A DNA stretch of 64,000 bases from the NCBI RefSeq assembly GCF_003945595.2, contig NW_024104425.1:606873-670872 (forward strand), in the 5' to 3' direction. The notes beneath the pieces are model-generated. The model was not told the origin of the DNA. It was given only the letters and a program-made list of their open reading frames with translations, and ran no database searches. The DNA comes from Pipra filicauda. Taxonomy: Eukaryota > Chordata > Aves > Passeriformes > Pipridae. Each line of letters begins with the position of its first letter. The stretch's first letter is position 1. Both the position numbers and the translations under genes were made by a program. Positions 1 to 12,775 of the stretch are shown piece by piece.

Positions 1-2570
1 AATGTTATTATTTTAGTACAAAACTAATATATCAAGAAGCCATCTCTGGAGATGCCTCAAAAAAAAGGCAAAAATATTGATTCTATGAAAGTTCTTGATA
101 CTTGCTACAGTATCTCTTCATCTTAGAGATGTCCCATCTCACTAAAATATGAAAAAAAATATTCTCATATGTGTATAAATAAAAATATTTTTTATACCTG
201 TGTTGCCTTTTTTTCTTTGAATCTTCAAAAGTGCAAAGGCACAATGTCTTGGTTTAATTTAAACAATAAAGGCAGCAGTCACAACAGTTTAATTCAGCCT
301 ATATCATAGCTTTCATGACGAATATAGAAAAATTTTGTACACCAAGAAATGATAGTAATTCAGGTTTATTTACAAAGAGCTTTTAAAAACGTATCAACTA
401 CATTTTGGATAAATATTGCTTTCAAAAAATGGATAGTGTATGTAAGTAAAATTCCTTAAAATAATCATCCATGTTTATAACTTCAACAACAAGATTATAA
501 AAACATAATGAGAAATAATAGATAATTACTAAAATGAAACCCAAAACTCCTTTGATCTGGGAACTCCCCATTCTAGTTGGGTGGGCTTTCTTATGGTTTT
601 AGGGAAATTTTTCTGCCTTAGAAATGAAAAAAGCTAATTTCAGAAGACAGTTTCTTTGGTTTTAGTGCATAGAGAAAAGTTTGTATTTAGAATATGCTAG
701 TAAGTATAAATGTTGAGTTTCTAAATCACATTTTTAAGTTTTTCTTTAAGAAAATCATGTGTGAGTTCTGGTCACACTTTTTAATTATTATCATATATTT
801 TAAATCAAATACAATTGTTTGTTCTCTGAACAATAGCTCCTAAACCAGGTAAACTCTAAGTAACTTTTCTGTAGTCAGCCAGGAGAGGGATAGCAGTGCG
901 AAAACAGTAACATCAAAACTAACTTTGGGAATATGTTCATCCTGTCAAATCTAAAATCAAAGTAAAAGCTTTTCAAGATATCTTAAACAAGAACTAGAAG
1001 TCCTGTAACCTATTATGCATTACAAATTAAACCCTTAAGTGGGTGTGTAGGCCTACATATAGCCCAGACTTTATCTTTCTAATCTGGTGATGAATACAGC
1101 AGGCCACCATCTGGTGTGCCTGTACGTCAACAACTACAATACAGCCCTACAATTTAATAATCACAAATTTTAACTGCTACTTACCACTTATTTCCAGCTA
1201 CGGGTCTCAGATTAAATCTGTCAAATAAAGGTAGAAAATCAGCATAAGATTAACTGTTTTTGTTCCGGATTTCAGATGCAGACAGTGAAGCTGGGAGAGC
1301 TCTGCTGTTGCTACGGAAACCTGACGCTGAGGATTTAATGACAGCATCAGATGGTATTGTACTAGAGATTGTCTGCTTGAGGGACTAGAGAGCATGCTAC
1401 TGATAAGAAATAAGAATGGATTCTAAATGTTTTCAATTTGCTTTACCAGACGAATCCTCTCTTCTGAAAATTTGATAGTAGGTACAAAGAATTTATATTA
1501 ATGTTAGAAAAATACATAACAGAGAAACATAATCTGCCTGGAAGCTCTCTAGGCAGGTAACTAATCTTCCTAAACCTTTACTCAATATATAAAGTTTATA
1601 AAATTAATACTGTATTTTAGTCTGAAGAAAGTATACTTTGCATCTTCAAAAAAACTGTCTTTAAACTGATAGCTTATAAAAATAAAGACCTTTTAAGTTC
1701 CTGTATTTTAAGTTCTTTAATTATTGTTAATAAAGGATTCAAAGAGGAAAAATTTTCAACAAGATCCAGATTTACAGAGGCTTGAAACTATTAAAATCCA
1801 GGGATTTATTTTCAATTCAGTCATTCATTTAGGTTTGTAAATATTTTTATTTTGTGATGTGAAGTTTAAAATACTATTACAATTCAAAACCAGTATTTCT
1901 GAACAGTTTGCATAAACTGCAAAGTATCATCTGTCAAAATACAGACTGATACATGTCTTTGGCAGCTCAAAATTTTCTTTTAAAAAGTCTTTTTCTACTT
2001 CACATATCTTTCTGAATTTCATTTACCTCTGATGATTAGTTGATTGTTATCAGATGAAAAAATATCGTAACAATATTTTCTGAAAACAAAAAACATGATT
2101 CTTCTATCAAATACGTATATTTAGTAGTACACCTGAGTTCCAAGATATTAGTTCAGTGGGAAGTTTACATAAATACACAGAAATTATATTTTATAATCAA
2201 TTGAGGGTCTTTTGTACTTTACAAAGATATTATGTTTCCCACTACATAACACTGGGAAGCCTCTTGACTGTAGTCACAAAAACAACTCCTCCTTCAAGGA
2301 TAAGGTCACTTCAACTTTACTCTCCAAACAGAGTAGAAAGGACGGCCATACCAAAGGTCTAAAGTACACATCACATAGGACCATTTGATCAATATGCCTT
2401 TGAAGGTTAAAGATTGATGCAGTCCTACTGGGATTTAAGACTGTATCTCCAGGAGTCTTAGGTATTTCAACCATGAAGATAACCCCATCAACAGACCTCA
2501 ACATTGATGTCAAAGGGAATTTCTGATTATGCTAATGGCAGGACCATGCAATACCTCTACCTACGATCCC
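1..2570. other. AT-rich unique sequence, no gene seen
   Basis: Mostly AT-rich DNA with many short A and T runs. The short frames here have no recognisable family, no compositional sign of coding and no plausible splice context. No transposable element was recognised. Confidence 0.6.
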
Positions 2571-2650
2571 TCAAGAAGAAAAAAAAGAAAAAAAAAAAAG
2601 AAGCAAACAAACAAGCAAAACAAAAAGACACCAAACCAAATAAAAAAATA
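2571..2650. repeat. A-rich low-complexity tract
   Basis: Nearly pure A with scattered G and C, grading into AAAC/AACC-type units. It could be the remnant poly-A tail of an old retroposed sequence, but no body is recognisable upstream. Confidence 0.8.
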
Positions 2651-3634
2651 GAGCAAGGAGAAACCTATGAATTTCCTTATTATTAATTTCCCTTTTTGCT
2701 TTGAATCTTAAATAATACTGGAGGAAAAGTATTAATTATCAATCCATGGTCAAATTAAAACTTCAGGAAAGACAGTTCAGGTTGAACTAATATTTCTTTC
2801 TATTGATTTTTGAGTAAGAGTTAGGAGGTTCAAGATAAAGAGTAGAGTTGTCTTTGACAAAACAAACAGCAAAACCAAGAAAATAATATTAAGTTACAGT
2901 CAACGCAGGTAATCTTAGGTTAAACACACTCATCTCTTTTGAATTAAACATTAAAAAAAACCTACATAAAAATTTGGGTTTACTTGCAAATGAACAATGT
3001 TTTGAATGGAAAAGAACTTTTCCTTGAGTAGTCAAAATAAAATGAGTTAGCATTTCACAAATGAACTACTTTCTACCTTTTTGGAAAACTCCCCATATTC
3101 TAGTCTTTTTTGGATTGTAATACTTGTCAAAGCCAATAAAATACCCCACACAGTATATGTTGTGCAATAGCTTTGAAAACCCCTTAGAAGGAGCATTTCC
3201 AGAATATACGACTACAAAATATAGTAAGTAAAAGAGTATGTGGTATTTGAACATAATGTATTGCATGTGCATTCACCTTTATTATCTTAGAAAGTTGAAG
3301 AGTTTTGAAGAGGTTTCAAGAGAGGCTTTTAGGAAAACATAAGGGAAAATTATTCTGAATATTTTTGAAATAGGGGAAATTATTAAAGGAGGGTACCCAG
3401 CAAAACAAATGAAAAAAAATTACGACAGCACTTAAAACTAGGTTAAAATGTAAAGAAAATAATCTTAGAGTAATTTCATCAAAAATATACATCTGAATTT
3501 TGAAAGATATGTACATCATGCACAAAACAAATGACAAAGAGGCTGAAATTGTTTTAGATTAATTTGTGCTTTGAATCTTTGTAAACTCTGATTTTATTTT
3601 TTGTTTCTTCCTCTGATTTTTAGAGTGTATATGT
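2651..3634. other. AT-rich unique sequence, no gene seen
   Basis: No repeat family or coding signal recognised. It ends at the left target-site duplication (atgt, 3631-3634) of the adjacent LTR. Confidence 0.55.
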
Positions 3635-4201
3635 TGATGCCTTAAGCCCCTAATGTTTTTTTATTTTTCTAATATTGGTAAGCCTTATAAGTTATAGAAG
3701 TAGATTTTGAAAGCAGCAACCCCCCTCCTTTGTCCCTTGTCCCTTTCCCTCTCTCTAGCACCCCTGTTTACACATTCCTTAACCCTCTTACCCCATTCTA
3801 TGCTCCCTATATCAATCCTACTCTCGAATACAGCAGAAATGTTTAGTCTTTTGTCAAGGCAAGGCCTAGATTGTTGGCAGAACAGCATATCAGGGCCTAA
3901 ACCACAGAATACGGTAACTATGTACCCTTTGTGCTCTGATGAAGAGGAAGGTGGGATGAACAGGGGGTCCCAAAGTACACCCCAGATTCATTTTTAGGGC
4001 GTGGACCCGGGGCGGACCAGAGTACAGGCCACAGGGTGGACACGTCTGGGATTGGATGGATGGTATTATAAAATGTAACCTCTCAGGTACGACCTGCACG
4101 CGTCTTGTAACATCTTAGCCTTGGCAAAATAAACCCTTTCTTATCTCACCCCTAATTAACTGCTCTGGAGATTTTTTCAGCACCAAAATTCCACAGCAAC
4201 A
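3635..4201 (+). mobile_element. Solo LTR, family c (ERV1-like), copy 1
   Basis: A 567-bp element begins TGATGCCTTAAG and ends CAGCAACA. It is flanked by a perfect 4-bp direct repeat atgt (3631-3634 and 4202-4205), the TSD size expected for gammaretrovirus-like (ERV1) integration. An inverted CCAAT motif (attgg, 4051-4055), a TATA-like tattataaaa (4064-4073) and an AATAAA signal (4128-4133) lie in the order U3, R, U5 on the plus strand. A second copy on the minus strand at 28216-28762 shares the termini and several internal blocks, which fixes the boundaries. No internal retroviral sequence follows, so this is a solo LTR. The class assignment is inferred from TSD length only. Confidence 0.75.
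4051..4133 (+). promoter_or_regulatory. LTR core promoter and polyadenylation signal
   Basis: Within the family-c LTR, an inverted CCAAT motif lies about 13 bp before a TATA-like tattataaaa, and an AATAAA signal follows 64 bp after the TATA start. The compact spacing fits an LTR promoter with a short R region. Present activity is unknown. Confidence 0.5.
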
Positions 4202-4205
4202 ATGT

Positions 4206-5951
4206 TATTAAAAGTGTTAGAATGGGTCTAGCATCTCTCTAAAGACAGAGGGAACTCACTCCTTAGAAGCAACCTTAGAGAACATCCCAGAGTCTACATG
4301 TTCTTTTCGGCAAAAGTGAACAAAGAGCACAGATCTGAATTTTATGCAGAGACTGACAAACTGCCGAGAAGAATGAGAAGCACAAAGGTCTCATAGACCA
4401 CAAATTGGCCAAAGGACAATCATTTAGATGTTGCTATAAATCAAAAAGTCACTGAGCAGTTGAAGCTAAGCTTAGGAAAGAGGAATTTCTAGTGGTGACA
4501 TGCACAAGAAGGGGCCAGAGCTGCTTACAAATACTTTCCATTTCTACTTTCTTTGTCTCTCTGAGTTTGTTTCTTAATTAAAAATATTCCCTATATCAGA
4601 GGCTTTTTAGCTCATAAACATTTTTTGTTGTTCTTGTTCTTTTTATGGAATTCCTAAAGGAAAGATAAACACATATTATGCTGTATGTGACACAAAAGCT
4701 TTTTCAGTTTTGAGCTGCAAAGACGGAATGATCCTGAAGTGGCCATTAGGTGAAATTAAGATCCTTGTACTCAGAAGTCTAACCAGTAATGAATTCCATA
4801 ACGCTTTTCTGAATCTAAGACACTTGTTGTGCCCTTGCTTCCATGCAGTGAAGGAATCTACCACTGACGACCACACAGAACTCTAAGCAATGAAAAACTC
4901 TCATTCCAGCTTCCCACTGGAATGTTGCATATTTCAACAAGATAGAAATAGTTTACAAACCACTGGATAATATACTATAATTTTCTTCCATCCTGGTTAA
5001 TTCACACCTCTGAATAAATTAGATTAGCTACTCTGTAAATCACATTAAAAAAAAAAGCTCATTCTTTTGATTCAGGGCTTAGCTTTAATAGCACATCAAT
5101 GAGAAGAGGCATATCTTCATATATCATATGAAGAAAAGCTCAAAAATTCTCCCTGCTCATTCATATTGCAGTCCATGTTGTCGGTCCTGTGGTTTGCAAC
5201 AGACTGATTCCATTTTCTCCTCTCCCTTTAAGCTCCATTACTTCTCAAAAAAACCACACCTGGACTACAAAGGAAATTACCTACAAGTAAGTCTATTCTC
5301 ACTTTATCTGTGTGCACTATTTCTTTCTGTTTCTTTGTAGGATTTGGTCTCTTTTGGCCAAGGACCATATATTTTCTCACTCCACTGTTACATGCATATT
5401 TTTGAAGCTACATAAAAATGTTAAATAATGAACAATAGAAAGCAATTCAAAACTCTCTCTTTCCAAAACTTAAATCTGGCAAGATTTCAAAGAAACATTA
5501 TTGGAAGCAAAGTGGGAACAGCCATCAGTGAACCATCTATAGATTTATGGTTGGTAGTAACATAGAGCAGTCAGCTCTTTAGCTATATAGATATTACTTC
5601 ACCTCATCTCATCTCTGTCCTTCAGTATATATACATATATTTGAAACCTAGTAAATAAAATAAGCACTTCAAGGCATCTTGGTTCATGTTGTCATATTCC
5701 ATATTCTCAGACCTATAACTCAGACATTGTGCAATATTTATACATCATAGTGATATGGAATTTTATATGTGGCAAAGTCATTAGAATTTTTGTACTCTAT
5801 TCGGTAAAAAGTTGAAGATCTAATAATTAGCTATCAGTTTAGTTGTCTTACAGTAAATAGAGTTGTACCCTTTTATGTAAACTCTATTGGAAAAGACTGA
5901 AAGAAAAAAATTATTTTGTCACCGTACAGCCTTCTTCATCACTGGACTACA
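4206..5951. other. Unique sequence, no gene seen
   Basis: AT-rich with no recognised repeat body or coding signal. A short 70-codon frame near 5128-5340 has no family resemblance. Confidence 0.55.
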
Positions 5952-6014
5952 GGTTTTTGGTTTGTTGGCGTTTTTTTTGGTTGGTTGCTTTGTTGGGTTT
6001 TTTGTTTGTTTTTC
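5952..6014. repeat. T/G-rich low-complexity tract
   Basis: Degenerate TTTG/TTGG repeats immediately upstream of a CR1 fragment. Confidence 0.8.
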
Positions 6015-6060
6015 AAACAAATCTATTTCTATCATTTAAATTTTACCCTTGTTTTCCATG

Positions 6061-6862
6061 TCCTGCAGAGAGACTTCAACAAATTAGAGAAATGGACAAT
6101 TGCCAACCATAGGAAGCTTAGCAAGGACAAGTGCCATATCCTGCACCTGGGCAGGGCAATCCTTGTTGTCTGCATAGATTAGGGAATGAGAGGCTGGAGA
6201 GAAGCAATGCAGAAAGGGACTGGCAAGTTGAATATGAGTCAGCAGTGCCCTGGCAGCCAGGAGGGCCAACTGTGTCCTGGGGTGCATCAGACAAAGAAGG
6301 GGATTGTCCCGCTCTGCTCTGCATTGGTGCAGCCTCACCTTGAATATTGTGTGCAGTTTGGGGCACCACAATATAAGAAAGGTATAAAACTGTTGGAGAG
6401 TTTCCAAAGGAGGGCAACGAAGATGGTGAAGGCTCTGGAGAGGAAACTGTGTGACAAGTGGCTGAGTTCACTTGATCTGTTCAGCCTGGAGAAGAGGAAG
6501 CTGAGGGGAGACCACATTGCAGTTTACAACTTCCTTGTGAGGGGAAGTGAAGGAGCAGGAATCAATGTCTTCACTCTGATGACCAGTGACAGGACTGGAG
6601 GAAATGGTAGAAAGCTGAGTCAGGGGAGATTTAGATTGGTTATCAGGAAAAAGATTCTTCATCCAGGTGATGGTTGAGCACTGGAACAGGCTCCCCAGGG
6701 AAGTGCTCACAGCACCAAGCCTGTCTGAGTTCATGAAGCATTTGGACAATTCTCTCAGGCACAGAGTGTGATTCTTGGGGTGTCCTGTGCAGGGCCAGGA
6801 GTTGGACTTTGATGATCCTGATGGTTATCTTCCAACTCAGCATTTTCTGTCATTCTATTACC
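6061..6862 (+). mobile_element. CR1 LINE, 5'-truncated, 3' end retained
   Basis: About 800 bp of the 3' part of a CR1 (chicken repeat 1) non-LTR retrotransposon. It opens inside ORF2 with a frame reading RDFNKLEKW and KCHILHLG, which match the downstream part of CR1 reverse transcriptase, and runs to a degraded tail near 6841-6862 (attttctgtcattctatta). CR1 copies are normally 5'-truncated, end in short octamer-type repeats instead of poly-A, and usually lack target-site duplications, all of which fits. The 3' block with ggaacaggctccccagggaa (6680-6699) recurs at 11147-11166, so both belong to a related subfamily. Confidence 0.9.
6064..6770 (+). pseudogene. CR1 ORF2 C-terminal remnant (broken)
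   Basis: This is the coding relic inside the CR1 copy. One frame (about 6064-6180) carries the DFNKLEKW...KCHILHLG region. After a frame change, a 163-codon open frame (6186-6677) carries [47 protein letters not shown] and QGRFRLVIRKK. A further shift restores VEHWNRLPREV (about 6670-6705). These blocks are the usual order of the CR1 ORF2 C-terminus after the reverse-transcriptase palm. The N-terminal endonuclease and the catalytic palm are absent, and at least two frameshifts are present, so no functional protein can be made. Confidence 0.85.
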
Positions 6863-7779
6863 TAAGTATCTCAACTCCAACAGTTATTATTTGAATGAAA
6901 CTATGTAAATGCATGTCTTAAACATCACACTATTCAAACAGTTAGAGACGTTGTGCAGATCAGTGGCAAATACTGGTTTATGGAGAAGCAGGTCCAGATT
7001 TTCTGATTTACATTCCCAGAATGTCCTGCAGAAACCTGATCAGCTCCCTCGATTGCACCCTGGCCCTGAATCCAGTGGGAAAATATCAAGCCTGAATGAA
7101 GTATAAAACGAAATGTCATGAGAGCAGACTGGGATCCAGGTTAAAGCAGGAGAATGAGAAAGAAAGGAGTACACTGTGACAAGGGATGTTAAATAAAATG
7201 GGGAACATATTAATGGGTTCTAGATATAGAGTGGAAAAAAAATGGAAGCATAAGGCTTTTTGTTGTGATCTCAGTTTGTAGGACCAGTGTAAGCATAAAA
7301 GAAAAAAGAATTATTCTTATCAAGACATGCAGAATGGCACAGAGATGTGTTTATTGTGCTATTGCTTACACCTCTACTTGGCTACATCACCAAGAGCTAA
7401 AGAAATTGAGTCTGAAATCTCATCTCAAAAATGGTGAGGTTAACAGATTTTCACTAAAGCAAGTGTTCTCTCTATGTTTAACTCCTCACATCATAGTCAT
7501 GTTTATATTTTCCAATATATAGTCTGGATTCTGGTTTTATAGGCCAAGATAATTTAATTTTTTAGATGTGACCACTTCAAGTCTGGATGTGTTATCTCAG
7601 GAATAGAGAACAGGATCTGCTAATGATTAGTTTATTAATATAGAAAAAAACTTTTGTGTCACTTACTCAAAGAAAAGTAGATGATCTCCCTGAAGTAATT
7701 TTGTGGCTTTCTGGGAAGTGGAGTACTAAAACTATTAATTAATAATATTTTTCAGATTGTTATTAAAATGTGTATGTAG
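6863..7779. other. Unique sequence, no gene seen
   Basis: No recognised repeat or exon. Short frames only. Confidence 0.5.
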
Positions 7780-7840
7780 TTGGTGTTTTGGTTTGGTTTG
7801 GTTTACTTTTGGGTTTGCTTTTGTGTATGTGTGTGTGCGT
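7780..7840. repeat. T/G-rich simple repeat
   Basis: TTTGG units followed by a short (TG)n stretch. Confidence 0.8.
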
Positions 7841-10349
7841 AGAATATGTGAACCATTTGTCCACACATTGGATGAATTTATTCGTTTTGGCTTATTTCTT
7901 CTGAATAATAAGCAGTTAAGTCTTTGATATTAAGGGATCAAGAATGCTATGTCAAGGTATTAAAAGATATACCAGTGTGACTTTCCAAATCTCCTGGCAT
8001 GATGTCAGAAAAATAAATGAATATTGTTTGTATTCCTGTAGTGAGTTTGCCAGGTTGGGGTTTTTTTTCAGCTACAAATGCTTTTTAGCAAATATGTTCT
8101 TACCTAAATGTTGGCAGAAATTTATATTTTTTCTTTAGTGTGTTAAAAAATTAAAATCTATTGTTCTAATGAAAGGAACTATGTTTAATCTCTTCCTTTA
8201 TTCCACCTACAAGAACTCAGGATAGTTTGTCTTCCCCTGTGGGATACCAGAGCACATTTTTCAAATAAAATCACAGAAAAAAAAATAAGAATAAAAAGAA
8301 CCTAGGCCTAGATTTCTGAGTGTGTTATATGCCAGGTTTGAACTGCAGGATACTGAATCTCAGGCACTCTCATTCTCCAGAACAGGGGATCATTCGAACG
8401 ACACTATGATTTCCTCCATTCCAAGGAAACAAGGTTGCACAGAGGGATGATGCATATCTAGCTTTTATCCTGACAGAATGTTTTTATGGTGTAGCATTGA
8501 GTATAAAAGGCACACCTAAAAGTGTGAATGTCACCAATTTAACCCTGAAGACTTATGTTTTTGTTCTCTATACCTCTTCTATTTCTCCAGTTAAAAGTCA
8601 AAACTACCTATATCAGAAACGCCAGTCACCAGTCTGTGCCCTTATTACACCCAAGGTCCAACACAGTTTACAAAATGAAAGTTTGCCTACTTATCCAACC
8701 TACAAGATCCTGTCTGATGAGTATGCTTAGAATGTATCTCATACCACATGCAACAAGCAGACAATTATGTCTCCTCTCATTCAGTAGCCAGGAATTCAGT
8801 TCCACAATATGGAACGACTCTCTCAAAGTTGATTTCTGGTATTCCAGCTCCCAGAATTTTTACTGAAATTTGGACTAGTTTCAGACAAAACTCTGGCTGA
8901 AAACTTGTACTTAGTATGAAATACTCACATAATCATTATCATTTGTTCTGTTGCTTAGTGATAACTTAACAATTTTATATTATGGTGTGATACCAACAGA
9001 AGAAATAATGTTTCCTTTTACACTTTTCCATCACAGTTACCTAACACTGTAGAATGCGCTGTACCTAGACTACTTATCTGTAAAGGACAGCTGTGGTGTT
9101 CAAATATTTACTTTAACATGTTCAAGAGACTTGAGAATGGTGTCTTCAAATCTCTTTTAATTTAGGAGAATTCCCTTGTCATGTAGCAATTTTAGGAACT
9201 GCTCCTCTTTCTTTTTGAGAAAGAAAAGGTGTTGATATGTTCCAGGTGATGAATAATCCCACCTTATTCTGGTGACATCTCTACACTCTTAACACAGAGA
9301 AGAGATGAGAAGTCTTCTCTGGAGTTGGGTAGTGTTATTCAGATGTGATTTTGCACCTTATCCAATGCCAGTGGGCAAGTGGTTCACAACAGAATGATTG
9401 CAGCTTTCTGACTGCTCAGCTGAACTTGGCTGAACTTAAAATTTACATTCATTTGTCACCATCTTTCATCTAAGCTCAGTTTCACTTGGAATGAATTCAG
9501 ATGATTATGTGTTCAAGCACAGTCATTTCAAAACAGAAGAGTAAATGCTATTTTCTAACTGGCTTCTTTATTGCTTTGCACTTTTTCTAGTTCTACAGTG
9601 TAAAGTACATGTAATAGAACTTCCTCTGGTTAGAGGTATATTTTGTCTGTTCAGGTTTTCGTATTAAGAAAAAAAAAATTTTGGTAGTTAACTTATGAGT
9701 TTGCATCTAGTTAATTTGTGACATTAAACAGAGAAAAAGAAATATTGCAAATGTTATATTTACATTGGATGGAAGACAGATGTAAAATAGAATAAATTGT
9801 GAAATGTGACAACATTCATCAAGTAATATATTAGTAATACAATTTCAAGAATATATGTTTGAACAAAAGCTTGAAAATGTGAGAGTAAAAATATAATAAA
9901 ATACTTTATATATATAGCACTAAAAAAGAGTGACCCTGATACCTAGGAGATTATTCTCTCTTTTCAAATCAAGTCTCTGGATCCTGTTCTAACTGTGAGG
10001 AGACTTGAGTGACTACCATTAATGATTCACTCTTAAAGAGCAGTCCACTGTTTTGGAAGGACATGTATTTTTCTGCCTCATTTTCTCTTTTTTAGTTTTA
10101 TCACTTAGAACCATTATTCCGGCCAATGGTATTAGGCTACATGCAAAGAATGATGAAATATAATAAAGTGTCATAAAATTCAGGCTTATTTAATGCTCAA
10201 AAAAGAAAATATATAGCTTGTGCACTGACATAAATAGTTACAGTTTTTAATTCAGCTTTTAATCCAGAGGAGAGAGTATTTGGTCTTAAGGATATTTATT
10301 TATAAAGAGATATTTGGTCATTGTAGACAGCAATATCAGACTCAGACTC
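7841..10349. other. AT-rich unique sequence, no gene seen
   Basis: No transposable element or coding exon recognised. A 77- and a 103-codon frame overlap near 8497-8866 in different frames without family resemblance. Confidence 0.5.
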
Positions 10350-10453
10350 TTTTTTTTGTTTGTTTGTTTGTTTGCTTGGTTTTTTTGTTGTTGTTTGGTT
10401 GGGGTTTTTTTTGTTTACTTTGGGTTTTTTGGGGGGTTTGTTTGTTTGTTTTT
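10350..10453. repeat. (TTTG)n-like low-complexity tract
   Basis: About 100 bp of T and G, starting as regular TTTG units and becoming irregular TTGG/TTTTTGGG. It is the longest T/G tract in the window. Confidence 0.85.
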
Positions 10454-11093
10454 AATTAAGTTACCTTCAAATATGCTAGTAGAACACTAAAAAAAATAAA
10501 CTAATAAGAACTTTTATATGTGGTTTCTCATGTAACCAGTTGTACAAAATATATTATTTAAAATTTTTCCTGACATATTACTTCTGTCTATACTTTAATT
10601 TCTGCTATAAAAAACGCACTTATAAAACCTTGGTCTGTAATTTTGAAGGTTCAGATTCATGAGATGTTCTCTCATGTTGCTGTTTTAATTCTTGTCTGAT
10701 TAGTCTTAATATTTTTAAATGCAATGGGAACAATGTGAGGTTAATATATCTTTTAATTTGACTTCAATCCCTCTTCCAATACTTCATATTTTTTCTACTT
10801 TCATATCAGATGTTGTAAATGAAGAGTCTCTTTATATAGCCACATTGGCCCCATTAATATTAATAGTAAATGCATCCATGCAACAAGCAGAGAATATAAG
10901 CTAAATCTTTTACTTCTCTCTCTAGAATACACCTCTGCAAATTCAGAGCATACAAAGATCTGGTTGATGATCCTTTCATCTGAATTTTAAGTGAACTAGT
11001 ACTATAGTATGGATTTGAGACATCCATATAACTAAATGTTAAGAGACTGGAAGTATTTTCCAAAGTCTCTTGTAGCTAGTGGAAGCTACTTCC
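10454..11093. other. AT-rich unique sequence, no gene seen
   Basis: No recognised feature before the CR1 tail at 11094. Confidence 0.5.
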
Positions 11094-11336
11094 TCTCTCT
11101 TCTGATATTAGAAAAACATTCTTCACCCAGGGAGTGGTTGGGCACTGGAACAGGCTCCCCAGGGAAGTGGTCACAGCACCAAGCGTGACAGACTTCAAGA
11201 AGTGTTTGTACCATACTCTCAGGCACATGGTGTGACACTTGGGGATGGTCCTGTGCAGGGCCAGGGGTTGGACTCAATGATCCTTGTGGGTCCCTTCCTA
11301 CTCATCATATTCTGTGATTGAGTAATTCTGTGATTC
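11094..11336 (+). mobile_element. CR1 LINE 3'-end fragment
   Basis: A 240-bp severely 5'-truncated CR1. It begins in the last codons of ORF2 (attagaaaaacattcttcac, then a WNRLPREV-type block) and continues through ggttggactcaatgatcctt to a terminal attctgtgatt repeat (about 11308-11336). It resembles the 3' end of the copy at 6061-6862. Confidence 0.9.
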
Positions 11337-11416
11337 TGCCTGTTTTTTCTTACATATACACATACAACTCCTGAAAAAGGGAGCTCTGATTTCAGCTGAA
11401 CTTACAAAGTCTAGTA

Positions 11417-11466
11417 GAAAAAAACAAAACCAAAACCAAACCAAACCAAACCAAAAAACCCCAAAC
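11417..11466. repeat. (AACCA)n / A-C-rich simple repeat
   Basis: Regular ccaaa and aacca units after a short A run, about 80 bp beyond the CR1 tail. Confidence 0.85.
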
Positions 11467-12636
11467 TCCTGAAGTATTATATTTGTTGTGGTTTATTAAT
11501 ATTCAGTAGGGAACAGGAATACATAACTAAACACAGTTTTAAAAGTTGTTGTGGATTTAGTGGCAGATGAAGCCAAAAATGGCAATGACAGAAAAATCTA
11601 AATAGGCAAGGTTAGTCACACCATGATTCTTGTGCATATTTTCTGGAGCCATTTCTTCATCATCCTCATGTCTGGATTTAACCATTGTGAAAGGACTGAG
11701 TATAAATGACCTGGTTGTAATGATTGCTTTCTCTCTCCATTTTTTTTTTTTTTTTTTTTAAGAATCTGCTGAGTATTTGATGGCAGCAAAAGTTATTGGC
11801 ATTTTTCCTGTGGATGTATGTGAAAAAATAAGGAACAACTCACAGGGGTATTCCTCTATAAATGCTTTTAAACCTAAAGACCTCAAAACCTTGGGAAGTT
11901 CTTCTATGCATTTTACCAGAGAAAAAATTTTGTCTAGGAAAAAGAACTGAATGTTTTGAAAATATTTCCTCAGAACTGTGGTGGAGTTTTTTTATAGAAA
12001 TTTGAGTTCTTGAGTTTCATAAAAGAAGAAAAAACTTTCATCTCAGGAACAAGAGAAATGAAACACGAGAAAAGAAGTATTTTGGTCTGCAGTCCCCAAG
12101 CATTTATTTGATAGTGTTGTTGTCAAACCTCAGGAGAATTCTAAATTCAAGGCCTCAGATTGTCATTCTCCTCCATGGATGATGTTCTCCAGATTATGTG
12201 TTAGCCTATTATCAACTGGATTTAAGAGAGGGAAGTTTTATTTTTTGGTAAGAAAGTTGTTTTATTTTAGTAGAAAAATATATTTAAGTTTGTAATTCCT
12301 TCCAACTAACAGAAACTCATTTGAACCCTATTTGTGTATACGTTTTGTTGATGAAAGTGTTTTCAGAGCTGCTATTTAAAATAATTGATTCACTGCCCAT
12401 GTAAGATAAAGGAAATTACCTTTTTATGGAGTGAAGAAAGGTGTAATGTCTTCAGCCAAATATTATTATTATTAAAAAAATAGATGTTAAAGGTGAGGTT
12501 ATATTAGTTGTCGTCTCGTTTTTTTCTCATTTCAAGAAGCATTATTATCTGTAAAGAAAGAATCTGAAATTACTTGGAGAGTTCAATAATATACCCATTT
12601 AATATGACCAGTAACAGACAAGGATCAAGATGGAGC
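11467..12636. other. Unique sequence with a 20-T run
   Basis: No gene or repeat body recognised. An uninterrupted T run lies at 11740-11759. Confidence 0.5.
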
Positions 12637-12772
12637 TAGTAAGCTCCAAGGCCAGATTGGATGGGGCATTGACCAACATGGTGTAGTGTGAGGTGTCTCT
12701 GCCCATGGTAGTGGGGTTGGAACTAGATGATATTTAAAGTCCCTTCCAACCCTGGCCATTCTATGATTCAAT
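12637..12772 (+). mobile_element. CR1 LINE 3'-end fragment
   Basis: About 135 bp of CR1 3' sequence: ggccagattggatggggc, a gaggtgtctctgcccatgg block, ggttggaactagatgatatt and cccttccaaccctggccatt, ending in an attctatgattca tail. The 3' region differs from the copies at 6 and 11 kb, so it is a different CR1 subfamily. Confidence 0.88.
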
Positions 12773-12775
12773 AAA

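Noticed and set aside
10350..10453. The T/G tract as a telomere-like repeat
   Set aside because: Units are irregular TTTG/TTGG, not TTAGGG.
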